From Litorivivens sp047622145 (GTDB lineage Bacteria > Pseudomonadota > Gammaproteobacteria > Pseudomonadales > Spongiibacteraceae): 9,685 bases of DNA. The translations under genes and the position numbers were made by a program. Location: assembly GCA_047622145.1 (NCBI GenBank), contig JBLHMO010000118.1, positions 1 through 9,685 on the forward strand. Reading direction: 5' to 3'. Each line of letters opens with the position of its first letter. Position 1 is the first letter of the stretch. A model generated the notes under the pieces. It was not told where the DNA came from, did no database searches, and worked only from the letters and a program-made list of their open reading frames with translations. Shown piece by piece: positions 1 to 6,016 of this stretch.

Positions 1-301
1 CGCCGCCGAATTTACCAAAATAGCGCAAAGCATCAATATGAAGCTGTGATAGCTCTGCATCAGCATTTCGTATGTACTTGTGATCCGCCGCAGTAAACAT
101 ATACCGCGCTTCCACGCCCCAATCACTAGACAACTGCTTCTCTACACCAATGATACCTGTGGCAGAATTATCTAGGTCGCGTTCGCTACCAAACCCTTGG
201 TAACCAATCGCTGGATTCAGCAACCACTCGCCCTCGGCAATGGCCGGTGCAGTTGCAAGAACAGCCATGACCGCCGCAATTCCGGTTAAAATTTTCTTCA
301 T
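1..301 (-). CDS. OmpA-like outer-membrane beta-barrel protein (N-terminal part, cut by window edge)
   Basis: This is the first 100 codons of a gene that continues beyond base 1. The protein opens with a clear Sec signal peptide: MKK, a hydrophobic stretch to about residue 17, and an AIA cleavage site before EGEW at about residue 23. The mature part alternates polar and hydrophobic residues as in transmembrane beta strands: a WLLNPAIGY strand, a loop with GSERDLDN, then GIIGVEKQL, WGVEARYMF and LHIDALRYF. This matches the N-terminal barrel of OmpA/OprF-type proteins, known from the family as structural outer-membrane proteins; a C-terminal peptidoglycan-binding OmpA domain would be expected but is outside the window. 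The start is supported by the signal peptide and by GGGGGA at 308-313, six bases before the ATG. It could instead be another small porin-type barrel, since only one part of one domain is visible. Confidence 0.72.
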   Translation of the reverse strand, partial: MKKILTGIAAVMAVLATAPAIAEGEWLLNPAIGYQGFGSERDLDNSATGIIGVEKQLSSDWGVEARYMFTAADHKYIRNADAELSQLHIDALRYFGKFGG

Positions 302-307
302 TGTAAA

Positions 308-313
308 TCCCCC
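308..313 (-). promoter_or_regulatory. Ribosome binding site of the OmpA-like gene
   Basis: The minus strand reads GGGGGA, then six bases, then the ATG at 299-301. It is purine-rich but not the standard AGGAGG. It decides the start together with the signal peptide that follows. Confidence 0.5.
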
Positions 314-332
314 GCGTGATACCAGATATTAC

Positions 333-342
333 TTTTTTTTTT
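333..342 (-). repeat. A10 homopolymer tract in the leader of the OmpA-like gene
   Basis: Ten consecutive A on the minus strand (T10 on the plus strand) lie 31 bases upstream of the ATG and about 20 bases upstream of the ribosome binding site. It is the longest homopolymer I see in the window. It is non-coding, so a length change would alter leader length or promoter geometry rather than reading frame. Confidence 0.8.
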
Positions 343-417
343 AGTTGGAATGCTCCCTTATCACCACCCAAAATCAGCATAGAATTAAGGGCGAAGAGCG
401 TACCATCTATGGTTAGT

Positions 418-431
418 GGCTATATATAGCC
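418..431. repeat. Perfect 14-base palindrome GGCTATATATAGCC
   Basis: Both strands read GGCTATATATAGCC. It lies between the end of hda and the start of the OmpA-like gene, about 117-130 bases upstream of the latter's ATG. It may be an operator, or in RNA a small stem of GGCTA/TAGCC around a four-base loop. No T-tract follows in the minus direction, so it is not a good terminator for hda. Confidence 0.6.
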
Positions 432-452
432 GATAATTGGAAATATTGCGAG

Positions 453-482
453 ATTATATGGATTTATACCAAGAAATTGATA
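453..482 (-). promoter_or_regulatory. Promoter-like AT-rich stretch upstream of the OmpA-like gene
   Basis: The minus strand has a perfect -10 hexamer TATAAT at 453-458 and a second candidate TATAAA at 463-468. Neither has a good -35 at normal spacing; TGGTCG at 486-491 is 17 bases from the second one and matches three of six positions. If used, the transcript would carry a leader of about 145-155 bases containing the palindrome and the A tract. Read-through from hda is the alternative. Confidence 0.3.
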
Positions 483-499
483 CCTCGACCACCGCAGGG

Positions 500-1198
500 T
501 TACCACCCCATAACCTGCTTCACAAAAGGCTTGGTTAGTGCCCGCTTCTGTCGCAGAGATTCCCTGTCAAGTTGCTCAAGGCAGGCAAAGAGCGACTCGA
601 GATTTCTCGATGTGCGGTGGTACAAATATTCGACAATGTCCTGACCAAGCTCCATTCCTAAACATTCTGCACGAAACCTCAGGGCCGCCATCTTTTCTTC
701 ATCCTGCAGCCCCCGTAATTGGTAAACGCTAAAGCTGCTTAAGCGCGAGCGCAGATCGGGCAACACAACCGCAAGCGTTGCTGCCGGCTCCGCCGCGGCA
801 ATCAGCATCGCACTGCCGCTGAGCATCATCCGGTTATAACTGTGAAAAAGGGCCTCTTCCCAGAGGCCATTACCGGCAATCTGTTCCAAATCGTCGATAC
901 ACAGTAGGTGCAATTGCTCCACCCCCGACAGTAATTCCTGCGGCGGAAATTCTAGTAACTCTTTCAAGGGCAAATAGGCGGTGCGCAAACCCGCCTCCGC
1001 GGCCGCCTGACAACTGGCCTGGAGCAGATGACTGCGACCACTTTCACGCGCGCCGTGCACATACACCCACTGCTCGCCTTCACCGAGAGCCTGAAGGCAC
1101 AGTTGATTTACCAACAGGCGGTTGGGGGCAAGGGTATGAAAATTCGCAAAACGCAGAGATTTATCGGGGCCCAAGCCCAGGGGAAGTTGCTCACTCAT
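500..1198 (-). CDS. hda: Hda, DnaA-related regulator of replication initiation
   Basis: Hda binds the DNA-loaded sliding clamp and stimulates hydrolysis of DnaA-bound ATP, preventing re-initiation. The 232-residue product is nearly the length of E. coli Hda (233). It shows a clamp-binding motif QLPLGL at residues 4-9; a P-loop region at about 49-58 with GRS where many AAA+ proteins have GKS, a change also found in E. coli Hda; a Walker B strand LLCIDD at 98-103; and an arginine-finger region LRSRLSS with R152, matching E. coli R153. The C-terminus, LTKPFVKQVM, matches the family ending. An in-frame start 20 codons upstream (1258) would lie deep inside the permease gene and add non-conserved sequence, so the ATG at 1196-1198 is preferred. 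That ATG lies inside ATGAGTGA and overlaps the permease stop by 8 bases, with AAGGG 11 bases upstream. Translational coupling is likely. Confidence 0.93.
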   Translation of the reverse strand: MSEQLPLGLGPDKSLRFANFHTLAPNRLLVNQLCLQALGEGEQWVYVHGARESGRSHLLQASCQAAAEAGLRTAYLPLKELLEFPPQELLSGVEQLHLLCIDDLEQIAGNGLWEEALFHSYNRMMLSGSAMLIAAAEPAATLAVVLPDLRSRLSSFSVYQLRGLQDEEKMAALRFRAECLGMELGQDIVEYLYHRTSRNLESLFACLEQLDRESLRQKRALTKPFVKQVMGW

Positions 1199-2258
1199 CC
1201 GTGATAATACCCTTACTGGCGCCGTATAACGCGCTGCCGAGATAGCTGCTGTGTGCATGCCGCACCATCACCATGATGACCGCCGCCGCCGGCAAGCCGA
1301 GCAACACGCCGACGAAACCAAACAGCTGCGCGCCCGCCAGCAAGGCAAATATCACTGCGACCGGATGCAAGCCGATGCGGTCGCCGACAAGTTGCGGCGT
1401 CAGCACCATGCCTTCCAGCAACTGCCCTATGCCGAACACAACGGCCACTTGCAGCAGCACCCAGACATCGTGAAATTGAAACCAAGCCGCAATCGTTGCC
1501 GCAACAATGCCGACGATAAAGCCCATATAAGGAACAATGCTCGCCAGTCCGGCCAGCAACCCTAGCACCAGTGCCAATTCAAGCCCCACTGCCCAGAGGC
1601 CCAAGGTATAAATGATGGCCAGCACCGCCATCACCAAAAGCTGGCCTCGAATAAAAGCCCCTAAAATGCTGTCACACTCGCGCGCAATAACGCCGACCCG
1701 GCCTTCGACGCTACGCGGCAGTAAATCGCCGATCTTAGCCAGCAAGATATCCCAATCCCGAAGCAGGTAAAAAGTCACCACCGGAATCAGCGTCAGCGTG
1801 CTGAGCCAAGCAAGAATTGCCAGACTGGAACCACTCAGGCGAGCCCAGACCGTGGCCAGCAATTGCCCGACCGAGCCAATATTGCGGCCCAAGGCCTGCC
1901 CCGCTTGAGCCAGAGATTCTCCTTCACCCAACTTGGCGCGAATTTCAGGCAAAACGGTCGCCTGAATCCACTGCATCAGCGTTTGCAAACGTACACCCAG
2001 CAATTGAAACTGATCGATCAACAACGGCAAGACAATTATCAGCGCAATACCAGCTAACAGCGTCAGCGCGAAAAAAACGATGCAGACGGCCATTGTGCGG
2101 CCAATGCGCCTAGCCTCCAGCCTGTCCACCAAAGGGTCACCCAGATAGGCTAGCAAGGCTCCAACTAAAAAGGGTGCGAGAATGGGTTTCAGCAGATGAA
2201 TGAGCACTGCCGCCGCCAGCAGCGCAGATAGGAGCAGTAATAGCCGCCTATTACTCAT
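1191..2258 (-). CDS. AI-2E family (PerM-like) inner-membrane transporter
   Basis: This is a 355-residue multi-pass membrane protein. Hydrophobic segments lie near residues 5-41 (two), 57-82, 140-165 and 205-340 (several). A charged, non-hydrophobic stretch at about 85-135 separates the N-terminal segments from the core, as in the family. The C-terminal signature is present: GQLLEGMVLTPQLVGDRIGL, then HPVAVIFALLAG. The family is named after the E. coli autoinducer-2 exporter candidate TqsA/YdgG, but members include Na+/H+ antiporters and many of unknown substrate, so the cargo cannot be stated. The gene is the middle member of a DUF2066-permease-hda unit. No ribosome binding site precedes the ATG; instead the stop of a 12-codon ORF overlaps the start as TAATG. 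Confidence 0.88.
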   Translation of the reverse strand: MSNRRLLLLLSALLAAAVLIHLLKPILAPFLVGALLAYLGDPLVDRLEARRIGRTMAVCIVFFALTLLAGIALIIVLPLLIDQFQLLGVRLQTLMQWIQATVLPEIRAKLGEGESLAQAGQALGRNIGSVGQLLATVWARLSGSSLAILAWLSTLTLIPVVTFYLLRDWDILLAKIGDLLPRSVEGRVGVIARECDSILGAFIRGQLLVMAVLAIIYTLGLWAVGLELALVLGLLAGLASIVPYMGFIVGIVAATIAAWFQFHDVWVLLQVAVVFGIGQLLEGMVLTPQLVGDRIGLHPVAVIFALLAGAQLFGFVGVLLGLPAAAVIMVMVRHAHSSYLGSALYGASKGIITDE

Positions 2259-2296
2259 TATAAAAGCACATCAAAAAGTCTCGCTGAAAGAAACAT
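2258..2296 (-). other. Possible 12-codon leader ORF abutting the permease start
   Basis: In the 47-base gap after the DUF2066 gene the minus strand encodes MFLSARLFDVLL and then TAA. The last A of that stop is the first base of the permease ATG (TAATG). The permease lacks its own Shine-Dalgarno sequence, so ribosomes finishing this ORF could restart on it. The mini-ORF has no strong ribosome binding site either, and a chance arrangement is quite possible. Confidence 0.25.
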
Positions 2297-2305
2297 CGTG
2301 AGGTC

Positions 2306-3376
2306 TCACTGCGGATCCTGCCAACGATAGTAGCTATGCACTTGTTCCATCGGTATGTGTGACTCGGTAAATGCCATGCCTGGGCTTTCATCTTCAAGAA
2401 TTTTTTTATCCAGCAGAAAAAACTGCCGAGCCTTTGCCATATCACTGCGCAGATGCAATAACACAATCATTTTTGAACCGGCAACCCAGACTGGGTTGGC
2501 GTGCTCAATAACGGCTACGCCTTCCAGATAGGTGATCAAGCGTGCGTAATCACGAAAATCGTCGACACCACTGACACCAATATTGGCGCTCAGCCCCCGC
2601 TGCCCTGAACGCACTACGCCGTACTTCGCTGCGAGATCATCGGCAAGCTGATTAACCACCGGATCCAGCAAGGTGGCGAGGTTTATAGATTGCGTATCCA
2701 GCAAATTTTCGCCATAACCGTTTACGTGAGCCAAATTGGCGATCCAACTGCTGGAAAGCCGAGTCAGGCGGCCCGTTAAAATTTGCGGAGCACGGTAGCG
2801 TTCGGCCGCCTTACGCACTGCCTTTATGTCCAGCGACCAGACCTGGCCGGTGGTCAACTGCAATTTGTCATCTATATCTAAGACCGGGAATACTAAGGGA
2901 ACACCGCGCTGACTCGCCGCCCGACGCAGCGTTTCAATCACATCCAAATCGTCTGCCTCATTGACAAAGCGCCGCCCGTTCACATCATCAATCGCGAGCC
3001 ACACCAAGGTTCGAGGCCTATTTTTATCCCATACTGGCAATCCCGACTGAATCAACAGCCGGTTGACCTCCGTCTCACTGAATTTGAGATTGAGGAACAG
3101 CGTCTCCACGTTGGAATCGACTTCTGTTTCATAACGATACTGGAATAACAGGCCCTGTGCATCCCGCAACCCCGGCTGAAGACCCTGCGCTTGTGCAATA
3201 TCCCGGCGCCCGCTCACCCGAACCAGAACGTCTGCCAAACCTTGTGTGGCGGCGCGTTTGAGCGCCCGATCTCCGCGTTCCTCAACCGCTACACGAACTT
3301 CGTACAGCGTATTAATGACCTCTGCCTGGGCACTGAGCCCCACCAGCATGAGCAGAAATATTGCAATGTTTTTCAT
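2306..3376 (-). CDS. DUF2066 family exported protein of unknown function
   Basis: This 356-residue protein begins with a signal peptide: MKN, a hydrophobic core IAIFLLMLVGL, and SAQA before EVIN at about residue 20. That predicts export to the periplasm. The following region, with YEVRVAVEERGDRALKRA and then LADVLVRVSGRRD, is the characteristic N-terminal block of the DUF2066 family. The rest is a mixed alpha/beta sequence with no catalytic motif I recognise. Family members commonly lie beside purM, divergent as here. The start is placed at 3376 because the signal peptide begins there. The upstream in-frame starts (3445 and 3412) would put about 12-23 poorly conserved residues before it, and they lie upstream of or within the candidate -10. 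The family assignment is made from memory of its pattern. Confidence 0.8.
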   Translation of the reverse strand: MKNIAIFLLMLVGLSAQAEVINTLYEVRVAVEERGDRALKRAATQGLADVLVRVSGRRDIAQAQGLQPGLRDAQGLLFQYRYETEVDSNVETLFLNLKFSETEVNRLLIQSGLPVWDKNRPRTLVWLAIDDVNGRRFVNEADDLDVIETLRRAASQRGVPLVFPVLDIDDKLQLTTGQVWSLDIKAVRKAAERYRAPQILTGRLTRLSSSWIANLAHVNGYGENLLDTQSINLATLLDPVVNQLADDLAAKYGVVRSGQRGLSANIGVSGVDDFRDYARLITYLEGVAVIEHANPVWVAGSKMIVLLHLRSDMAKARQFFLLDKKILEDESPGMAFTESHIPMEQVHSYYRWQDPQ

Positions 3377-3410
3377 AAACTTACCGCAAACCAGCAAGAT
3401 AGCATCGAAC

Positions 3411-3439
3411 ATTGTAGCAAGGGCAGCGCCGGGATACAG
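3411..3439 (-). promoter_or_regulatory. Candidate promoter of the DUF2066-permease-hda unit
   Basis: The minus strand carries TACAAT at 3411-3416, five of six matches to the -10 consensus. The corresponding -35 position (CTGTAT, 3434-3439, spacing 17) is poor, at two of six. The predicted RNA start near 3404 gives a leader of about 28 bases to the ATG at 3376. Confidence 0.35.
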
Positions 3440-3450
3440 CCGCAAGAGGT

Positions 3451-3473
3451 ACCAATTTACTGCTGAATTTGGT
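3451..3473. repeat. Imperfect inverted repeat between the divergent DUF2066 and purM promoters
   Basis: The arms ACCAATTT (3451-3458) and AATTTGGT (3466-3473) are inverted copies with one mismatched position, separated by seven bases. The dyad sits between the two candidate -10 boxes, about 40-45 bases from each, which suits a regulator acting on both directions. It does not resemble the E. coli PurR operator. The regulator is unknown. Confidence 0.4.
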
Positions 3474-3516
3474 GCTCATTCAAGCCAAGGCACTACCGAA
3501 TTGATCACAGTTGCCC

Positions 3517-3522
3517 TAAAAT
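3517..3522 (+). promoter_or_regulatory. Candidate -10 box for purM
   Basis: TAAAAT matches five of six positions of the -10 consensus and would start RNA near 3529, about 20 bases before the purM ATG. The hexamers 16-18 bases upstream are not -35-like. TTGATC at 3501-3506 resembles a -35 but is only ten bases away, too close to pair with it. Confidence 0.3.
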
Positions 3523-3537
3523 AGCCCGCCTCTCAAT

Positions 3538-3541
3538 AGGG
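3538..3541 (+). promoter_or_regulatory. Ribosome binding site deciding the purM start
   Basis: AGGG at 3538-3541 is eight bases before the ATG at 3550. It overlaps the in-frame GTG at 3541, which therefore cannot be the start served by this site. This favours ATG 3550. Confidence 0.5.
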
Positions 3542-3549
3542 TGCCGCTG

Positions 3550-4596
3550 ATGACCGATTCTTCTCCCTCCTTAAGCTATAAAGATGCCGGTGTCGATATC
3601 GACGCAGGTAATGCGCTGGTTGAGCGCATTAAGCATATCGCCAAGAAAACACGCCGCTCGGAAGTAATATCCGGACTCGGCGGATTCGGCGCTTTATGTC
3701 AAATTCCCAGCGGCTATAAAGAGCCTGTACTGGTGTCGGGCACCGACGGTGTTGGCACAAAACTGCGTCTGGCGATGGACATGGGCAAACACGACACCAT
3801 CGGCATCGACCTAGTGGCCATGTGCGTAAATGACCTGCTGGTGACGGGTGCAGAACCTCTGTTCTTTCTCGATTACTATGCCACCGGCGCGCTCAATGTC
3901 GACATGGCCGCCAGTGTGGTCGAAGGTATCGGTGCTGGCTGCGAATTGTCAGGCTGCGCCTTGGTCGGCGGCGAAACCGCTGAAATGCCCGGCATGTATG
4001 AGGGCGAAGATTACGACCTTGCTGGATTCTGCGTAGGCGTCGTTGAAAAATCCGCCATTATCGACGGCTTTTCAGCACGTGTTGGCGACCAGCTGATCGG
4101 CATACGCTCCTCCGGACCGCACTCAAATGGCTACTCACTGATCCGTAAAATCATCGAAGTCAGCGGAGCAGACCTCGCACAGCCCTTTGGCGACAGCACC
4201 CTGGGGGCAACACTCCTCACCCCCACACGCATTTACGCCCGACAGATTCTGCGCCTGATTAAAGAGTACCCCATCAAGGCAATGGCCCACATTACCGGCG
4301 GCGGTCTGCTTGAGAACATTCCCCGAGTGCTGCCCAAAGGCACTATCGCTGCCATCGACACCAATAGCTGGCAACGTCCTGAGATTTTTAACTGGCTGCA
4401 AACCGCGGGCAACGTCAACACCCACGAGATGTATCGAACCTTTAACTGCGGCATTGGCTTTGTACTGTGTGTAGCGCCCGAACACGCCGAAGCAGTGCTG
4501 GACATGTTAAAGCAGCAGGGCGAAGAAGCCTCCGTAATCGGTGAAATTCAACGCTCAGAAAACGACGACAGCCGGGTTGAGCTACAGGGTCTGTAA
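3550..4596 (+). CDS. purM: Phosphoribosylformylglycinamidine cyclo-ligase (AIR synthetase)
   Basis: PurM closes the imidazole ring of purines, converting FGAM and ATP to aminoimidazole ribonucleotide in the cytosol. The 348-residue product is close to E. coli PurM (345). Family blocks appear in order: YKDAGVDIDAGN at residues 10-21; the glycine-rich SGTDGVGTK at 63-71; GIDLVAMCVNDLL at 85-97; GGETAEMPGMY at about 140-150, a phosphate/nucleotide-binding loop of the PurM superfamily; SSGPHSNGYSL; HITGGGLLENIPRVLP; and FNCGIGF. No expected block is missing. It leads a plus-strand unit with purN, whose ATG follows the purM stop with no gap. It is divergent from the DUF2066 gene. Confidence 0.97.
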   Translation: MTDSSPSLSYKDAGVDIDAGNALVERIKHIAKKTRRSEVISGLGGFGALCQIPSGYKEPVLVSGTDGVGTKLRLAMDMGKHDTIGIDLVAMCVNDLLVTGAEPLFFLDYYATGALNVDMAASVVEGIGAGCELSGCALVGGETAEMPGMYEGEDYDLAGFCVGVVEKSAIIDGFSARVGDQLIGIRSSGPHSNGYSLIRKIIEVSGADLAQPFGDSTLGATLLTPTRIYARQILRLIKEYPIKAMAHITGGGLLENIPRVLPKGTIAAIDTNSWQRPEIFNWLQTAGNVNTHEMYRTFNCGIGFVLCVAPEHAEAVLDMLKQQGEEASVIGEIQRSENDDSRVELQGL

Positions 4597-5262
4597 ATGC
4601 CCTGCCGCACGGTCATCCTGATTTCGGGCAGCGGCTCGAATCTGCAGGCTTTTATCGATGCTCACGCCAACGGCGCGCTGTCTGTCGAAATTTGCGCCGT
4701 GCTCAGCAACCGCCCTGAGGCCGGCGGCCTAGAGCGTGCCCGTGACGCCGGCATTAGCGCGCAGGCGCTGGATCATCGCAATTTCGCCAGCCGTGACGCC
4801 TTTGACAGCGCGCTCAAGCACAGCATAGACAGCTACTCGCCGGAGCTGGTCATACTCGCCGGCTTCATGCGGATTCTCGGCACAGATTTTGTCAGCCACT
4901 ACCGCGGTCGACTGATCAACATTCATCCATCGCTCTTGCCCAAGTATCCCGGCCTGCACACCCACCAGCGCGCCATTGACGCTGGCGACGATGAAACCGG
5001 TGCAACGGTGCATTTTGTCACTGAAGAGCTGGACGGCGGCCCGCCCATCCTGCAGGCTAAGGTTCCGGTTTTTGCTAACGATAACCCGGAACTTCTGTCG
5101 CAACGCGTACTCGAACAGGAACATCGCATATACCCAGTGGCAGCACAGTGGTTTGCGGAAAACAGGCTGACTTTACAGGGTAACCGGGCGCAACTCGATG
5201 GCATACAACTCCCCCCAACAGGCGTACCCTTTTCCATGGCCGAAACAAATCGGGGGACTTAG
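4597..5262 (+). CDS. purN: Phosphoribosylglycinamide formyltransferase (GAR transformylase)
   Basis: PurN transfers a formyl group from 10-formyltetrahydrofolate to glycinamide ribonucleotide, the third step of purine synthesis. The product has 221 residues (E. coli 212). The phosphate loop LISGSGSNLQAFID is at about residues 8-21. The catalytic residues are N108, H110 (in NIHPSLLPKYPG) and D146 (in ELDGGP), each offset by two from E. coli N106, H108 and D144. The folate-side block is GFMRILGTDFV at about 89-99. The start directly abuts the purM stop (TAAATG) and uses AGGG seven bases upstream, inside purM. The last 65 bases also encode the beginning of the next gene in another frame. The non-conserved C-terminal tail after about residue 190 explains how that overlap is tolerated. 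Confidence 0.96.
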   Translation: MPCRTVILISGSGSNLQAFIDAHANGALSVEICAVLSNRPEAGGLERARDAGISAQALDHRNFASRDAFDSALKHSIDSYSPELVILAGFMRILGTDFVSHYRGRLINIHPSLLPKYPGLHTHQRAIDAGDDETGATVHFVTEELDGGPPILQAKVPVFANDNPELLSQRVLEQEHRIYPVAAQWFAENRLTLQGNRAQLDGIQLPPTGVPFSMAETNRGT

Positions 5263-5977
5263 CTTTTTATGGCTAACTTTTTTACTCAGTGGCGGCGCTA
5301 TCGCGGAGGGCGAGCCTGCAAACATACCCGTTGCAGCCGACATCGACCTTAAACCCTACCGCGCGACCTATCGCATCAGCAAAGACGGCATGGTGGCTGA
5401 AGTCAAACGGGAGTTGCAACAATTGCCCGATGAGCGCTGGAGACTTTCTGACTCCGCGCGAATACTCTTTTTCAAACTTGAAGAATCCGCCGACGTCCGC
5501 CTGCACAACGGGCATATTACGCCACTCCACTATCGCTATCGTCAGGGTCCCGGCAAAAACAAAAATCAAGATATTCATTACGACTGGGAACAACGCACAG
5601 CCCAGATTGAACTCGACGACAAAACACGCAGCGTCAAGTTAGATCAACCCAGTTTCGACAAACTGAGCCTGCAGCTGCAATTGCGTCTCGACCTGCTCGC
5701 AGGCCGCCTGCAGCAAGCACAATCTTACCGGCTAGTTGATCGCGGCCGGGTCAAGCACTACCGCGTAGAGAAAATCGGCGAAGAAACACTGAGCCTTGGC
5801 AAGCGCCAGATGCACACCATCAAACTACGCCAACACACCGAAGGCAAAGACCGAGAAACGTGGATCTGGGTTGCTCCCGACCTAGATTATCTAATAGTGA
5901 AGATCGTTCAGGAAGACGAGGACGAGCGCTATGAAATGCAATTGGAATCCGCCACTTTGGCCCGGGCCGGCACCTGA
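5198..5977 (+). CDS. DUF3108 family exported protein of unknown function
   Basis: This 259-residue protein has a long polar N-terminal stretch, then a hydrophobic segment LSFLWLTFLLSGG and an AIA cleavage site before EGEP at about residue 37. That suggests secretion across the inner membrane. The mature part has the features I associate with DUF3108: an early YRATYRISKDG strand, a middle region rich in charged beta strands, and a late TWIWVAPDLDYLIVKI block followed by YEMQLES. There is no cysteine for a lipoprotein anchor and no catalytic motif I recognise. The only in-frame ATG before the signal sequence is at 5198, inside purN; no strong ribosome binding site precedes it, so coupling to purN translation is likely. 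The same gene follows purMN in Pseudomonas, as I recall. Confidence 0.8.
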   Translation: MAYNSPQQAYPFPWPKQIGGLSFLWLTFLLSGGAIAEGEPANIPVAADIDLKPYRATYRISKDGMVAEVKRELQQLPDERWRLSDSARILFFKLEESADVRLHNGHITPLHYRYRQGPGKNKNQDIHYDWEQRTAQIELDDKTRSVKLDQPSFDKLSLQLQLRLDLLAGRLQQAQSYRLVDRGRVKHYRVEKIGEETLSLGKRQMHTIKLRQHTEGKDRETWIWVAPDLDYLIVKIVQEDEDERYEMQLESATLARAGT

Positions 5978-5978
5978 T

Positions 5979-6016
5979 AGGCAAGCGCGTCGAGAACAAA
6001 ATCTCGCTTCAAGCCT
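5979..6016. terminator. Possible bidirectional hairpin between convergent DUF3108 and dcd genes
   Basis: CGAGA (5991-5995) and TCTCG (6002-6006) pair around a six-base loop. Outer pairs AAG/CTT and AGGC (5979-5982)/GCCT (6013-6016) could extend the stem with bulges. No T-tract follows on either strand, so termination here is only inferred from position. Confidence 0.3.

Noticed and set aside
317..342. GTGATA/TATTAC stem followed by T10 on the plus strand, terminator-like
   Set aside because: There is no plus-strand gene upstream to terminate, the stem is AT-rich with a wobble pair, and on the minus strand the order is reversed.
186..380. 64-codon minus-strand frame overlapping the start of the OmpA-like gene
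   Set aside because: It is out of frame with the signal-peptide-bearing gene, cysteine-rich by shadow effect and has no family-like pattern.
1251..1565. Histidine-rich 104-codon plus-strand frame
   Set aside because: It is antisense to the permease; the histidine and glutamine content comes from reading leucine- and alanine-rich codons backwards.
3377..3445. In-frame 23-codon upstream extension of the DUF2066 gene
   Set aside because: It would bury the signal peptide behind a second hydrophobic stretch and starts upstream of the candidate -10 box.
3501..3529. TTGATC as a -35 for purM
   Set aside because: It is only ten bases from TAAAAT, and no -10-like hexamer occurs 16-18 bases downstream.
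4729..5124. 131-codon minus-strand frame opposite purN
   Set aside because: Antisense shadow of a clearly real enzyme gene, with no ribosome binding site or recognisable domain.
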